The notes under the pieces: model-generated
Database searches by the model: none
Told to the model about the DNA's origin: nothing
The model's input: the letters and a program-made list of their open reading frames with translations, nothing else
Source: Luteolibacter yonseiensis
GTDB lineage: Bacteria > Verrucomicrobiota > Verrucomicrobiia > Verrucomicrobiales > Akkermansiaceae
NCBI RefSeq assembly: GCF_016595465.1
Contig: NZ_JAENIK010000001.1
Location: 1 to 64,000 of the forward strand
Direction of reading: 5' to 3'
DNA length: 64,000 bases
Shown here: one piece after another, positions 54,215-61,527 of the stretch
How positions within the stretch are numbered: position 1 is the first letter of the stretch
Layout: the number at the start of each line of letters is the position of its first letter
Program-made: the position numbers and the translations under genes

Positions 54215-55108
54215 TCAGAAATCGAAGGAAACCGACACCGCGCCGAACGCCGCCGGATCGACCTCGAGCTTCACGTCCTTGTCATAATAATCGAACTCGC
54301 GCCCGAAGGAGTAGCCGCCCTCGACGTTCAACGTCACTCCGGTGTCGAACCGGTATTCGAAGCCCGCCACCGCCCGGATTTCCATCTCGGACAAATAGGT
54401 GTCGCCCATGCTGCGGCCGGAGGCGGTCACCAGCGACGGATTGTCCACCGCATAGGATTCCCCTTCGAGTGCCGCGCCGCCGTAGAGCGAGAGATGTTCG
54501 TTCCATTGGTACCTCAGCTCGGTGCGTGGCGCGCCCAGCGCGAGCTGCCACTCGGAGTTGATCTTCCATTCCACTCCGAACACCGGCAGGACCGGCATCT
54601 CTGAAAAAACGTCCACCCTCACCCCCAGCGCCAGCGACAGGTTTTCGGTCTTCTGCCATTTTCCGAGCACCATCAGCGGGACGTTGAGGCCGTCGGACAC
54701 ATCCACCTCGTCGTCGCCGTAGAAGCCCGGCGAAATGCTCGCGAGCACCGACCACTCGTCGTCACGACGCCATATCGCCCGCAGGTTCACGGCGAACTTG
54801 GTGAGGTCCTCCGGGACCAGCGGGGCGCCGGCGCTCTGGTCCGTTTGCAGGAGGTTGTAACCCAGCCCCGCCTCGAACATCCATTGTTCGCCCACGGGAA
54901 TCATGTGGCTTGCCTCGACGCTGTAGCGCGCGGTCTCCACCTCGCCGAGCTTGTCTCCGGAATACTCCGCGTCCCCGGAACCCGTCACGCTCCCTCCCAG
55001 CATGATCGAGTAGCGTTCCTGCGGCGGCTGCGCCCGCAGCGCTCCGGCGGAAACGAGGGTCAGGCCCGCGGTGAATCCCAGCAACTTCGATATCGGTTTT
55101 GATTTCAT
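54215..55108 (-). CDS. outer-membrane beta-barrel protein (DUF6268-like)
   Basis: A 297-residue exported protein with signal peptide (MKSKPISKLLGFTAGLTL to RAQ) and a pattern of alternating hydrophobic strands ending in Phe (AFGAVSVSFDF), typical of an outer-membrane barrel. Overall pattern resembles the DUF6268 family; this is by eye. AGGAT seven bases before ATG 55108 supports that start over one three codons upstream. It lies 72 bases ahead of the RND adaptor on the same strand and may be part of that operon. It lacks the helical hairpins of a TolC channel. Confidence 0.78.
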   Translation of the reverse strand: MKSKPISKLLGFTAGLTLVSAGALRAQPPQERYSIMLGGSVTGSGDAEYSGDKLGEVETARYSVEASHMIPVGEQWMFEAGLGYNLLQTDQSAGAPLVPEDLTKFAVNLRAIWRRDDEWSVLASISPGFYGDDEVDVSDGLNVPLMVLGKWQKTENLSLALGVRVDVFSEMPVLPVFGVEWKINSEWQLALGAPRTELRYQWNEHLSLYGGAALEGESYAVDNPSLVTASGRSMGDTYLSEMEIRAVAGFEYRFDTGVTLNVEGGYSFGREFDYYDKDVKLEVDPAAFGAVSVSFDF

Positions 55109-55117
55109 CGGGCGCAT

Positions 55118-55471
55118 CCTAGCCGCCCCGCCGCCCCTTCCGCTGAAGCGAAAATGACCAGCGGGTGGAACGCGGGGACGAACGGCTCCGCACGGGGATG
55201 AGCGCCCTTGCGGGGGCTGCCGGGGGGCGGTCCATACAGGGAGCCACGCGGGTTGCTTTTTGCCGCGCATCAGTGCGAAACGCGATGCTTCCGCGATTTC
55301 CGACCACGCGAGGCATGCGGATGAGCCGGACATCCCTGCCTCAAACCACTCGATTTCCCGCGAAAAAAGCCACCCGCGCCACGCTGTGGCGGGATTTGGC
55401 ACCGTGCGGGGGCGGCTTGGCATTCCACCTGCGAATAACCATGCAACGACAACAAAAAACCAACTCACATC
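55118..55471. other. intergenic region between divergent genes
   Basis: About 350 bases between the barrel gene and the DUF892-like gene. It carries a sigma-54-like element at 55418-55433. Open frames here look spurious. Confidence 0.5.
55418..55433 (+). promoter_or_regulatory. sigma-54-like promoter element
   Basis: TTGGCATTCCACCTGC has GG and GC separated by ten bases, as in the -24/-12 consensus (TGGCAC, then TTGC). A start about 12 bases later would give a leader of about 28 bases before the ATG at 55472. The same word with one change occurs at 61087-61102. Confidence 0.45.
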
Positions 55472-55747
55472 ATGTTCAATCCCAACTCTCTCGAAGACAT
55501 TCTCGCAGCCGAAATCCAGGATCTCTACAGCGCGGAAACCCAACTGATCAAGGGTTTGCCAAAGTTGGCCCAGGCGGCTTCCTATACCGAACTTGTCGCT
55601 GCTTTCGAAGCCCACCTTGAGGAAACACGATCGCACCTCGAGCGGCTCCAGGAGTTCTCGTATCTTCTTGAAATCGCCTCCGCCGAAAGCGTTCACGAGG
55701 AAGATGAGGAAGCCATCGACGATCTCGATCTTGTATACGCCGCTTGA
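55472..55747 (+). CDS. DUF892 (YciF-like) ferritin-like protein, short form
   Basis: A 91-residue protein. Residues 5-65 match the first two helices of the YciE/YciF (DUF892) family: LEDILAAEIQDLYSAETQLI, LPKLAQAASYTELVAAFEAH and LEETRSHLERLQEF. Full members are about 165 residues with four helices; here the sequence ends with a different acidic tail (HEEDEEAIDDLDLVYAA). It is either truncated or a reduced two-helix form that could dimerise. The family is linked to stress, but the biochemical role is unclear. A strong terminator follows. Confidence 0.8.
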   Translation: MFNPNSLEDILAAEIQDLYSAETQLIKGLPKLAQAASYTELVAAFEAHLEETRSHLERLQEFSYLLEIASAESVHEEDEEAIDDLDLVYAA

Positions 55748-55812
55748 AAACGGAATGCCGCGGGAGCCGCATGCCCGGGTCACACTGATCCGGTCGACGA
55801 CTCTCTTCTGAG

Positions 55813-55846
55813 AAAAAAACGGTGATCCTGCGGTCACCGTTTTTTT
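55813..55846. terminator. rho-independent terminator, usable on both strands
   Basis: A-run then ACGGTGA (55819-55825), loop TCCTGCGG, TCACCGT (55834-55840) and a T-run. It lies about 65 bases beyond the DUF892-like gene. Confidence 0.92.
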
Positions 55847-55940
55847 GGCTATTTTGCGAACGACCGGGCCGACTGGCGGAGATATGGATTGTTTGCCAGA
55901 AGTTGTTTCCGATACTCCATACGACTTGCGGATCCTTGGC

Positions 55941-56077
55941 GCTGTCCGGAGTTCAAGCTTCAGCTTGCTCTTTCACCTTCGCCCGATCTTCCAGCTTCAG
56001 GATGCTGTTCCGAACCACTCCCGGGGCTCGTGAAAGAGCAAGCTGGCGCTGTCAGCTGAAGCTTGAACTCCGGCAGC
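55941..56077. repeat. inverted-repeat element B, copy 2
   Basis: CCGGAGTTCAAGCTTCAGCT on the left pairs with AGCTGAAGCTTGAACTCCGG on the right (56054-56073), flanked by GCTGT/GCAGC. Inside, CAGCTTGCTCTTTCAC (55961-55976) pairs perfectly with GTGAAAGAGCAAGCTG (56030-56045). It lies between convergent genes and shares arm sequence with 37567-37742. Confidence 0.85.
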
Positions 56078-56145
56078 GGTTTGGAGGGCCGTCGCCGCAC
56101 CCGTTTCGGAAATGTTTTTCGGCACTTCAAACACCAGCATAAAAG

Positions 56146-56184
56146 AAATCCGCAGGGCCACCTTCGTGACCGCTGCGGATTTTT
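56146..56184 (-). terminator. terminator of the small lipoprotein gene
   Basis: AAATCCGCAG (56146-56155) pairs with CTGCGGATTT (56173-56182). Read on the minus strand it is followed by TTTCTTTT. It lies about 20 bases beyond the stop at 56203. Confidence 0.82.
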
Positions 56185-56202
56185 CGTTCTACCGGAGTTT
56201 CC

Positions 56203-56373
56203 TCAGCGACCGTCGCTGGGCTTCTTGCCGGTGGTCTGGGTGGACTGGGTCTTGGGATTTCCGAACATGCGGGAACCCGGTTCTCCGGCACGGTCGACAC
56301 AGCTGGTCGACATGAAGGTGAGCGCGGTGGCCACGGCAAACATCGTGGCGGTGGAGGTGATGAGTGTTTTCAT
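56203..56373 (-). CDS. small lipoprotein
   Basis: A 56-residue protein starting at 56373 (MKTLITSTATMFAVATALTF), with a likely lipidated Cys in MSTSC followed by a short, polar, Thr/Gln-rich tail. No known family was recognised. Its own terminator lies just downstream, supporting a real single-gene transcript. An upstream stretch at 56427-56443 (TTGGGA and CCTGC on the minus strand) resembles the sigma-54-like word but with wrong spacing. Confidence 0.7.
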   Translation of the reverse strand: MKTLITSTATMFAVATALTFMSTSCVDRAGEPGSRMFGNPKTQSTQTTGKKPSDGR

Positions 56374-56615
56374 GAGTTTGTGGTTTGGTTTGTTGGCGGA
56401 CACGGATCGGTCCGCCATTTTTCCGAGCAGGAGTTGTTCCCAACGCAGTTATGGGAATCTCATGAGTTATGGGTAAGGCGTGTCGTGCGCAGGGGAATGC
56501 GAACATGCTTTTTGCAACGGATCGCCAGGTATCCAGTCTTGTACAATAATGGGATTTTCTTCACCCGCCCGCTTGACACATCACGCCGGCACGCGGAACC
56601 AGAAGGGCGATGGGA

Positions 56616-57623
56616 ATGAATGCGAACAAGTGGCTCAAGGTGGTTCCCGAGGGGCTGTATTGCGCGCCCGGGGATTTCCATATCGACGCGATGAGCCCGG
56701 TCGCCACCAACGTCGTGACCCATGGCCATGCCGACCACGCCCGCGCGGGACATGACCGCGTGTTCGTCACCCCCATCACCGCGGACATCATGCGCACCCG
56801 CTACGGCGAGGACTGCGCGAGGGAGATGCACCCGGTTCCCTATGGTGAGAAATTCGGGATCGGGGATGTCACCCTTTGGTTCGAGCCCGCCGGGCATGTG
56901 CTCGGCAGCGCGCAGGTCGTCATCGAGCACGACGGCACGCGGGTGGTGGTCTCCGGCGACTACAAGCGCCGCCGCGATCCGACCTGCGCGCCGTTCAAGG
57001 TCACCGAGTGCGATGTCTTCATCACGGAGGCGACGTTCGGCCTGCCGGTGTTCCGGCATCCCACGACAGAGAGCGAGATCGCGAAACTGGTCAAATCCCT
57101 GCGGCTTTTTCCCGAACGGTGCCATGCGGTGGGCGTGTATTCCCTCGGCAAGTGCCAGCGTGTCATCATGGAGCTGCGGGAGCAGGGATATGTGAAACCC
57201 GTCTATCTGCACGGTGCCTTGGTCAGGTTGTGCGAACTCTACCGCAGGCACGGGGTGGATCTCGGCGAGACCATTCCCATTTCCTCGATCGACAAGAAGA
57301 TCCTGCGTGGCGAGATCGTGCTCTGCCCGCCGTCCGCTCTCGCGGACCGCTGGGCCAGGAGCCTGCCGGACGTGCTGCCGTGCAATGCCAGCGGCTGGAT
57401 GCAGATCCGCGGGCGCGCGAAGCAGAAGCTCATCGAACTGCCGCTGGTCATCTCCGACCATGCGGATTGGGACGAGTTGCTGCAAACCGTCGATGATGTG
57501 AAGGCGCGGGAGGTATGGATCACCCATGGCCGCGAGGACGCGCTGACGCACGCGCTCGAACAAAAGGGCATCAAGGCCCGCTCCCTCCGGCTGGTGGGTT
57601 ACGAAGAGGAGGACAACGACTGA
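56616..57623 (+). CDS. ligase-associated DNA exonuclease (MBL fold)
   Basis: A 335-residue metallo-beta-lactamase/beta-CASP-type nuclease. The metal-binding motif HGHADHARAG near the N-terminus, VVVSGDYKRRRDP and ISDHADWDEL near the end are typical of the ligase-associated DNA exonuclease family, which works in DNA repair with an ATP-dependent ligase. GAAGGG eight bases upstream favours ATG 56616; ATG 56610 is two codons earlier. Its stop overlaps the ligase start (TGATG), so the two are translationally coupled. In other bacteria the cluster also has an Lhr-type helicase and a phosphoesterase; neither follows here. Confidence 0.93.
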   Translation: MNANKWLKVVPEGLYCAPGDFHIDAMSPVATNVVTHGHADHARAGHDRVFVTPITADIMRTRYGEDCAREMHPVPYGEKFGIGDVTLWFEPAGHVLGSAQVVIEHDGTRVVVSGDYKRRRDPTCAPFKVTECDVFITEATFGLPVFRHPTTESEIAKLVKSLRLFPERCHAVGVYSLGKCQRVIMELREQGYVKPVYLHGALVRLCELYRRHGVDLGETIPISSIDKKILRGEIVLCPPSALADRWARSLPDVLPCNASGWMQIRGRAKQKLIELPLVISDHADWDELLQTVDDVKAREVWITHGREDALTHALEQKGIKARSLRLVGYEEEDND

Positions 57624-59206
57624 TGAAGGAATTCGCCAAACTGATCGACCGGCTGTTCTACACGCACAGCAATCTTTCCAAGGCCGTGCTGCTGAAGGAT
57701 TATTTCGCGAACACCCCCGATCCGGACCGGGGATATGCCCTGGCCGCGATCGCCGAGACCCTCGATTTCAATTTTCTCAAGCGCGGCCTCATCAAGGAAC
57801 TGATGTTCACCCGTGCGGACCCCGTGCTGGTGGAGATGTCATACGACTACGTGGGCGAGATGTCGGAAACCGTCGCCCATCTGTGGACCCCGGCCCCGGA
57901 CATGGTCCGCCTCGAACGCCTGCCGACACTCGCCGAACTGGTCGGAAATTTCCAAGCGATGAACAAGGAGGAGATAAGGCTCTATCTCTCCACCCTGCTG
58001 GACAACTGCACGCCCACCGAGCGCTGGGCATTGTTGAAACTGGGAACGGGAGGCCTGCGCATCGGCGTCACCGCCCGTTTCGCGAAGAAGGTGCTCGCGG
58101 AGTTCGGCGGCAGGGATGTCCATGAGATCGAGGAGATCTGGCACAGCCAGCGGCCTCCGTATGTCGCGTTGTTCCGGTGGCTGGAGGGCGCGGCGGAAAA
58201 ACCGCAGGCGGAGGAAAGCGTCAACTTCGTCCCCGTCATGCTTTCCCATCCGCTCGGCGGGGAGAAGCTGGAGTTCCGGGACTATGCCGCCGAGTGGAAA
58301 TACGACGGCATCCGCGTGCAACTGATCTCGAACGACAAGGGTTCCGCCATCTTCACCCGCACCGGCGACGACATCAGCCATGCCTTTCCCGACCTTCTCG
58401 AAAGGATCCGCTTCAACGCCGTGCTGGACGGCGAGCTGCTCGTCCGCACCGGCGGGAACATCGGCTCGTTCAACGATCTTCAACAGCGCCTGAACCGCAA
58501 GAAGCCGGACAAGAAACTCATCGAGCGCTACCCGGCCTATGTGATCGTCTACGACGCGCTCTTCCTCGAGGGGGAGGATCTTCGCGGCCGCAGTTATACC
58601 GAACGCCGTGAGAGGCTGACCGCGTGGTGGGAAAAACACCCGATCAACCACATGCATGTTTCCGAAAGCCTGGAGGTCCTCGACCAACAGCAGCTCGACG
58701 AACTGAGGCGCAGGTCGAACCGCGTCGACATTCCCTACATCGAGGGGCTGATGTTGAAACGGAAGGACAGCGCCTATGTCTCGGGGCGGCCGAAAGGTTT
58801 ATGGTATAAATGGAAGCGCGACCCGCTGGTGGTCGATGCCGTCATGATGTACGCCCAGCGCGGCCACGGCAAACGGTCCAGCTTCTATTCCGACTATACC
58901 TTCGGTTGCTGGCGGGACGGCGAACTTCTTCCGGTCGGCAAGGCCTACTCCGGTTTCACCGACGAGGAGCTGAGGAAGATCGACACCTGGGTGCGCAACA
59001 ACACCATCGGCCGCTTCGGTCCGGTGAGGGAGGTGGAGAAGACACTCGTGTTCGAGCTCGCCTTCGACTCCGTGGCGCGTTCGACACGCCACAAGTCCGG
59101 CGTGTCCCTCCGGTTTCCACGCGTCAGCCGCATCCGCTGGGACAAACCGGCGGGCGAGGCGGACCAGTTGGAGACGTTGGAAAAGATGGTGTCCGGGGAG
59201 GGGTAG
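57623..59206 (+). CDS. ATP-dependent DNA ligase
   Basis: A 527-residue DNA ligase that seals nicks using ATP. It has an N-terminal DNA-binding domain (1-200), then the nucleotidyltransferase core with the adenylated lysine in EWKYDGIRV (K226), motif III-like YDALFLEGEDL, motif IV EGLMLKRKDSAY and motif V WYKWKRD, and a C-terminal OB-fold. This architecture matches the bacterial ligase partnered with the ligase-associated exonuclease. It is coupled to that gene by one base of overlap. A GATCC-type array begins directly after its stop codon. Confidence 0.95.
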   Translation: MKEFAKLIDRLFYTHSNLSKAVLLKDYFANTPDPDRGYALAAIAETLDFNFLKRGLIKELMFTRADPVLVEMSYDYVGEMSETVAHLWTPAPDMVRLERLPTLAELVGNFQAMNKEEIRLYLSTLLDNCTPTERWALLKLGTGGLRIGVTARFAKKVLAEFGGRDVHEIEEIWHSQRPPYVALFRWLEGAAEKPQAEESVNFVPVMLSHPLGGEKLEFRDYAAEWKYDGIRVQLISNDKGSAIFTRTGDDISHAFPDLLERIRFNAVLDGELLVRTGGNIGSFNDLQQRLNRKKPDKKLIERYPAYVIVYDALFLEGEDLRGRSYTERRERLTAWWEKHPINHMHVSESLEVLDQQQLDELRRRSNRVDIPYIEGLMLKRKDSAYVSGRPKGLWYKWKRDPLVVDAVMMYAQRGHGKRSSFYSDYTFGCWRDGELLPVGKAYSGFTDEELRKIDTWVRNNTIGRFGPVREVEKTLVFELAFDSVARSTRHKSGVSLRFPRVSRIRWDKPAGEADQLETLEKMVSGEG

Positions 59207-59417
59207 GGATTGTGGATCGTGGATCGTTGATCGTGGATTGTGGATTGTGGATTGTGGATTGTGGATCGTGGATCGTGGATCGTGGATCGTGGATCGTTGA
59301 TCGTTGATCGTTGATCGTTGATCGGGATCGGGATCGGGATCGGGATCGGGATCGGGATCGGGATCGGGATGGTGGATCGGGATGGTGGATCGGGGATCGG
59401 GGATCGGGGATCGGGGC
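59207..59417. repeat. GGATCGT/GGATTGT/GGGATC array
   Basis: Starts at the ligase stop codon. Heptamers GGATTGT, GGATCGT and TGATCGT are followed by about ten GGGATC hexamers and then GGATCGG heptamers. Read on the minus strand away from structured repeat A, GATCCCC units come first and GATCCAC units last, the same order as at 3772-3857. Confidence 0.95.
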
Positions 59418-59446
59418 ATGCACCGATGGACGCAATGGACTCTTCA

Positions 59447-60083
59447 GCACCAACGGTGCGCAATGTGATAGCCCAGGACAACGTCCTGGGTTGCCGTTCG
59501 ACAAGACATGAAGTCCTGAAGGGACGCAATCAATGGCGCGCGGGCTTCAAGGATGCCGTCCTTTCAGGACTTGTTAGATATGGGCGGAGGCACCCAGGGT
59601 TGCGCTGCGCTTGCCCTGGGCTGTCTCATGTCGCACCGTTGGCGCTGGAATCCACGGTGGGTGTTAAAATCCACGGTGCGCAATGTGATAGCCCAGGACA
59701 ACGTCCTGGGTTGCCGTTCGACAAGACATGAAGTCCTGAAGGGACGCAATCAATGGCGTGCGGGCTCCAAGGATGCCGTCCTTTCAGGACTTGTTAGATA
59801 TGGGCGGAGGCACCCAGGGTTGCGCTGCGCTTACCCTGGGCTGTCGCATGTCGCACCGTTGGTGCTGGAATCCACGGTGGGTGCTAAAATCCACGGTACG
59901 CAATGTGATAGCCTGGGACAACGTCCTGGGTTGCCGTTCGACAAGACATGAAGTCCTGAAGGGACGCAATCAATGGCGCGCGGGCTCCAAGGATGCCGTC
60001 CTTTCAGGACTTGTTAGATATGAGAGGCACCCAGGGTTGCGCTGCGCTTACCCTGGGCTGTCTCATGTCGCACCGTTGGTGCT
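59447..60083. repeat. structured repeat A, three tandem copies (220-bp period)
   Basis: CAATGTGATAG recurs at 59461, 59681 and 59901, exactly 220 bases apart. Each copy has stem 1 (CCCAGGAC-AAC-GTCCTGGG at 59472-59490), stem 2 (AGTCCTGAAGGGAC with GTCCTTTCAGGACT, 59512 and 59558) and stem 3 (CCCAGGGT with ACCCTGGG or GCCCTGGG, 59593 and 59613). In copy one these are closed by outer arms of about 28 bases (GCACCAACGGTGCG against CGCACCGTTGGCGC). The layout is a closed four-way structure. Open frames across it are artefacts. Confidence 0.95.
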
Positions 60084-60106
60084 GGAATCAAACGCTTCTT
60101 CCATTA

Positions 60107-60287
60107 CCAATGTTCACCGGTCAACGTTCACCGGCCAATGTTCATCGGTCAATGTTCATCGGTCAATGTTCATCGGTCAATGTTCGTGGGCCAATGTTCA
60201 TCGGCCAATGTTCACCGGCCAATGTTCACCGGCCAATGTTCACCGGCCAATGTGCGTCGGCCAATGTGCGTCGGCCAATGTCGTTGG
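60107..60287. repeat. 14-bp tandem repeat (CCAATGTTCACCGG)n
   Basis: Twelve 14-bp units in register (60107-60274) plus a degenerate thirteenth. Units vary at CCAA/TCAA, TTCA/TGCG and ACC/ATC. The array is open in all three frames but has no start signal. It ends 40 bases before the glycine-zipper gene's stop. Confidence 0.95.
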
Positions 60288-60327
60288 TCACCGTGCGTCG
60301 ACAGCCGCGCATCGGCCGCGCGGGTTT

Positions 60328-60822
60328 TCAAACCCGGTCCACGCGGCTCCATCCGGCGCGGACGGCGGGGCGGGCGTCTTCCCACGCCAGCCGGGAATTG
60401 GGATATTTCTCCGCCCAGGCACGGGCGAGTTCCGGTTCGGTTCCTTCGTAGGCACCACCGTCGCTGTTTTCATATCCCTCGTAGCCGGCACGGTAGGCGG
60501 GGCCGTAGTCCTCATAATCATAGGCGGAGTTATAATATGGTTCGTTCCGGTAGTTCTCCTTCCAGTAGGCATCCTCCGCGGTCGGATCGATGACTTCGCC
60601 GGCGGCATGTCCGGCGGCCGCGCCCGCGATGGCTCCGAGCACTCCGCCCACCGCCATCCCCACCGGTCCCGCCGTCGCTCCCAACACGGCCCCGGCCGCC
60701 GCTCCGCTGGCGCTGCCCACGCCGGTGCCGACCGGATGGGAACCCGGCTCGCCGGTGATCGGATCCCTGTTCGCGCTCTTCTGTGTCTGTGATGGGTCTT
60801 GATTCAGGTTTTCTGTTTTCAT
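60328..60822 (-). CDS. glycine-zipper domain protein
   Basis: A 164-residue protein. Residues about 30-75 are a double glycine-zipper helix pair (GVGSASGAAAGAVLGATAGP and GMAVGGVLGAIAGAAAGHAA), expected to insert in or associate with a membrane. The rest is acidic and Tyr-rich (YWKENYRNEPYYNSAYDYED). Proteins of this type are common with general stress functions. The start at 60822 is preferred; an ATG four codons upstream is possible. It is convergent with the ligase gene across the repeat block. Confidence 0.82.
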   Translation of the reverse strand: MKTENLNQDPSQTQKSANRDPITGEPGSHPVGTGVGSASGAAAGAVLGATAGPVGMAVGGVLGAIAGAAAGHAAGEVIDPTAEDAYWKENYRNEPYYNSAYDYEDYGPAYRAGYEGYENSDGGAYEGTEPELARAWAEKYPNSRLAWEDARPAVRAGWSRVDRV

Positions 60823-61086
60823 GGTGATATCCATCCAGCAAGCGCCACACCATCGGTTCCGCCGCACCTGGTGCCACGAAGGACCCTTGGTTTCATCAGG
60901 GAAAAACCACCCTTCGGAGATTCCGCTGCCGTGGGTCGCGATGGTCCCGCCACGTGCATTACGCATGGATCTGTTGCAGAATGGCATCCGGCGCGGAACC
61001 GGCCACGATGTCACGAAGCCCGGAACAGATAACAAGTGGCGGGCACATCCATTCACCCGCCTGCCGGGCCACCGATCATCCTGCGG

Positions 61087-61102
61087 TTGGCATTCCGCCT
61101 GC
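61087..61102 (+). promoter_or_regulatory. sigma-54-like element shared with 55418
   Basis: TTGGCATTCCGCCTGC matches the element at 55418 at all but one base, with GG-N10-GC spacing. Here a start 12 bases downstream would fall within a few bases of the ATG at 61115, so the promoter reading is less comfortable. Confidence 0.35.
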
Positions 61103-61114
61103 GAAAGGCGGTTC

Positions 61115-61429
61115 ATGGCAGATCAATCAGAAACAAGCGGAGCCGTCGATCCGACACGGCGGACAGTCCAAGGCACCGGGCAACAGGTGCTTCATTCCCT
61201 TGAGGAAATCCCCGCATCGGTCGGGCAGGTATCCAGGGGGATTTTCGGGGCGGTTTCACGGCGGGACCACACCTCGTGGAAATCGAGGAAACCCACGGAA
61301 CCGGGTTACTGGTGCGGCCGGCTCGATTCGGCCATCGGTGAACGCATCAGCTCCAGCCCGGTGCGCTCCATCGCGATGTGCCTTGGAATGGGAGTCATCG
61401 CGGGACTTTGTGTGAAAAGCCGGCGATGA
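61115..61429 (+). CDS. small membrane protein, DUF883/ElaB-like
   Basis: A 104-residue protein (MADQSETSGAVDPTRRTVQG). A polar N-terminus and a single C-terminal hydrophobic helix ending RSIAMCLGMGVIAGLCVKSR are arranged as in ElaB/YqjD (DUF883) proteins, which anchor to the inner membrane and bind ribosomes in stationary phase. The match is by layout only. AAGG lies seven bases upstream and falls inside a short hairpin (CCGCCT with AGGCGG). Divergent from the glycine-zipper gene, with about 290 bases between. Confidence 0.65.
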   Translation: MADQSETSGAVDPTRRTVQGTGQQVLHSLEEIPASVGQVSRGIFGAVSRRDHTSWKSRKPTEPGYWCGRLDSAIGERISSSPVRSIAMCLGMGVIAGLCVKSRR

Positions 61430-61527
61430 GGGAAAGGCGGCGACCCATGATCGCCGACCCATGAAACGATGAATCCCACGCGCCCGTGTGCCGGCGCGTG
61501 GGATCGTGTGGTTTTCAATCAGGGCAA

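Noticed and set aside
59447..60083. CRISPR array
   Set aside because: The 220-bp units are near identical throughout with no variable spacers and no cas genes.
59318..60792. Plus-strand frames reading through repeat A and the 14-bp array
   Set aside because: Repeated peptides such as GCAALTLGCLMSHRW follow the DNA repeat in several frames; there is no ribosome binding site or domain.
60837..60852. Sigma-54-like word upstream of the glycine-zipper gene (TGGTGTGGCGCTTGCT on the minus strand)
   Set aside because: The -12 part fits, but the implied start would lie about four bases from the ATG and the -24 part is weak.
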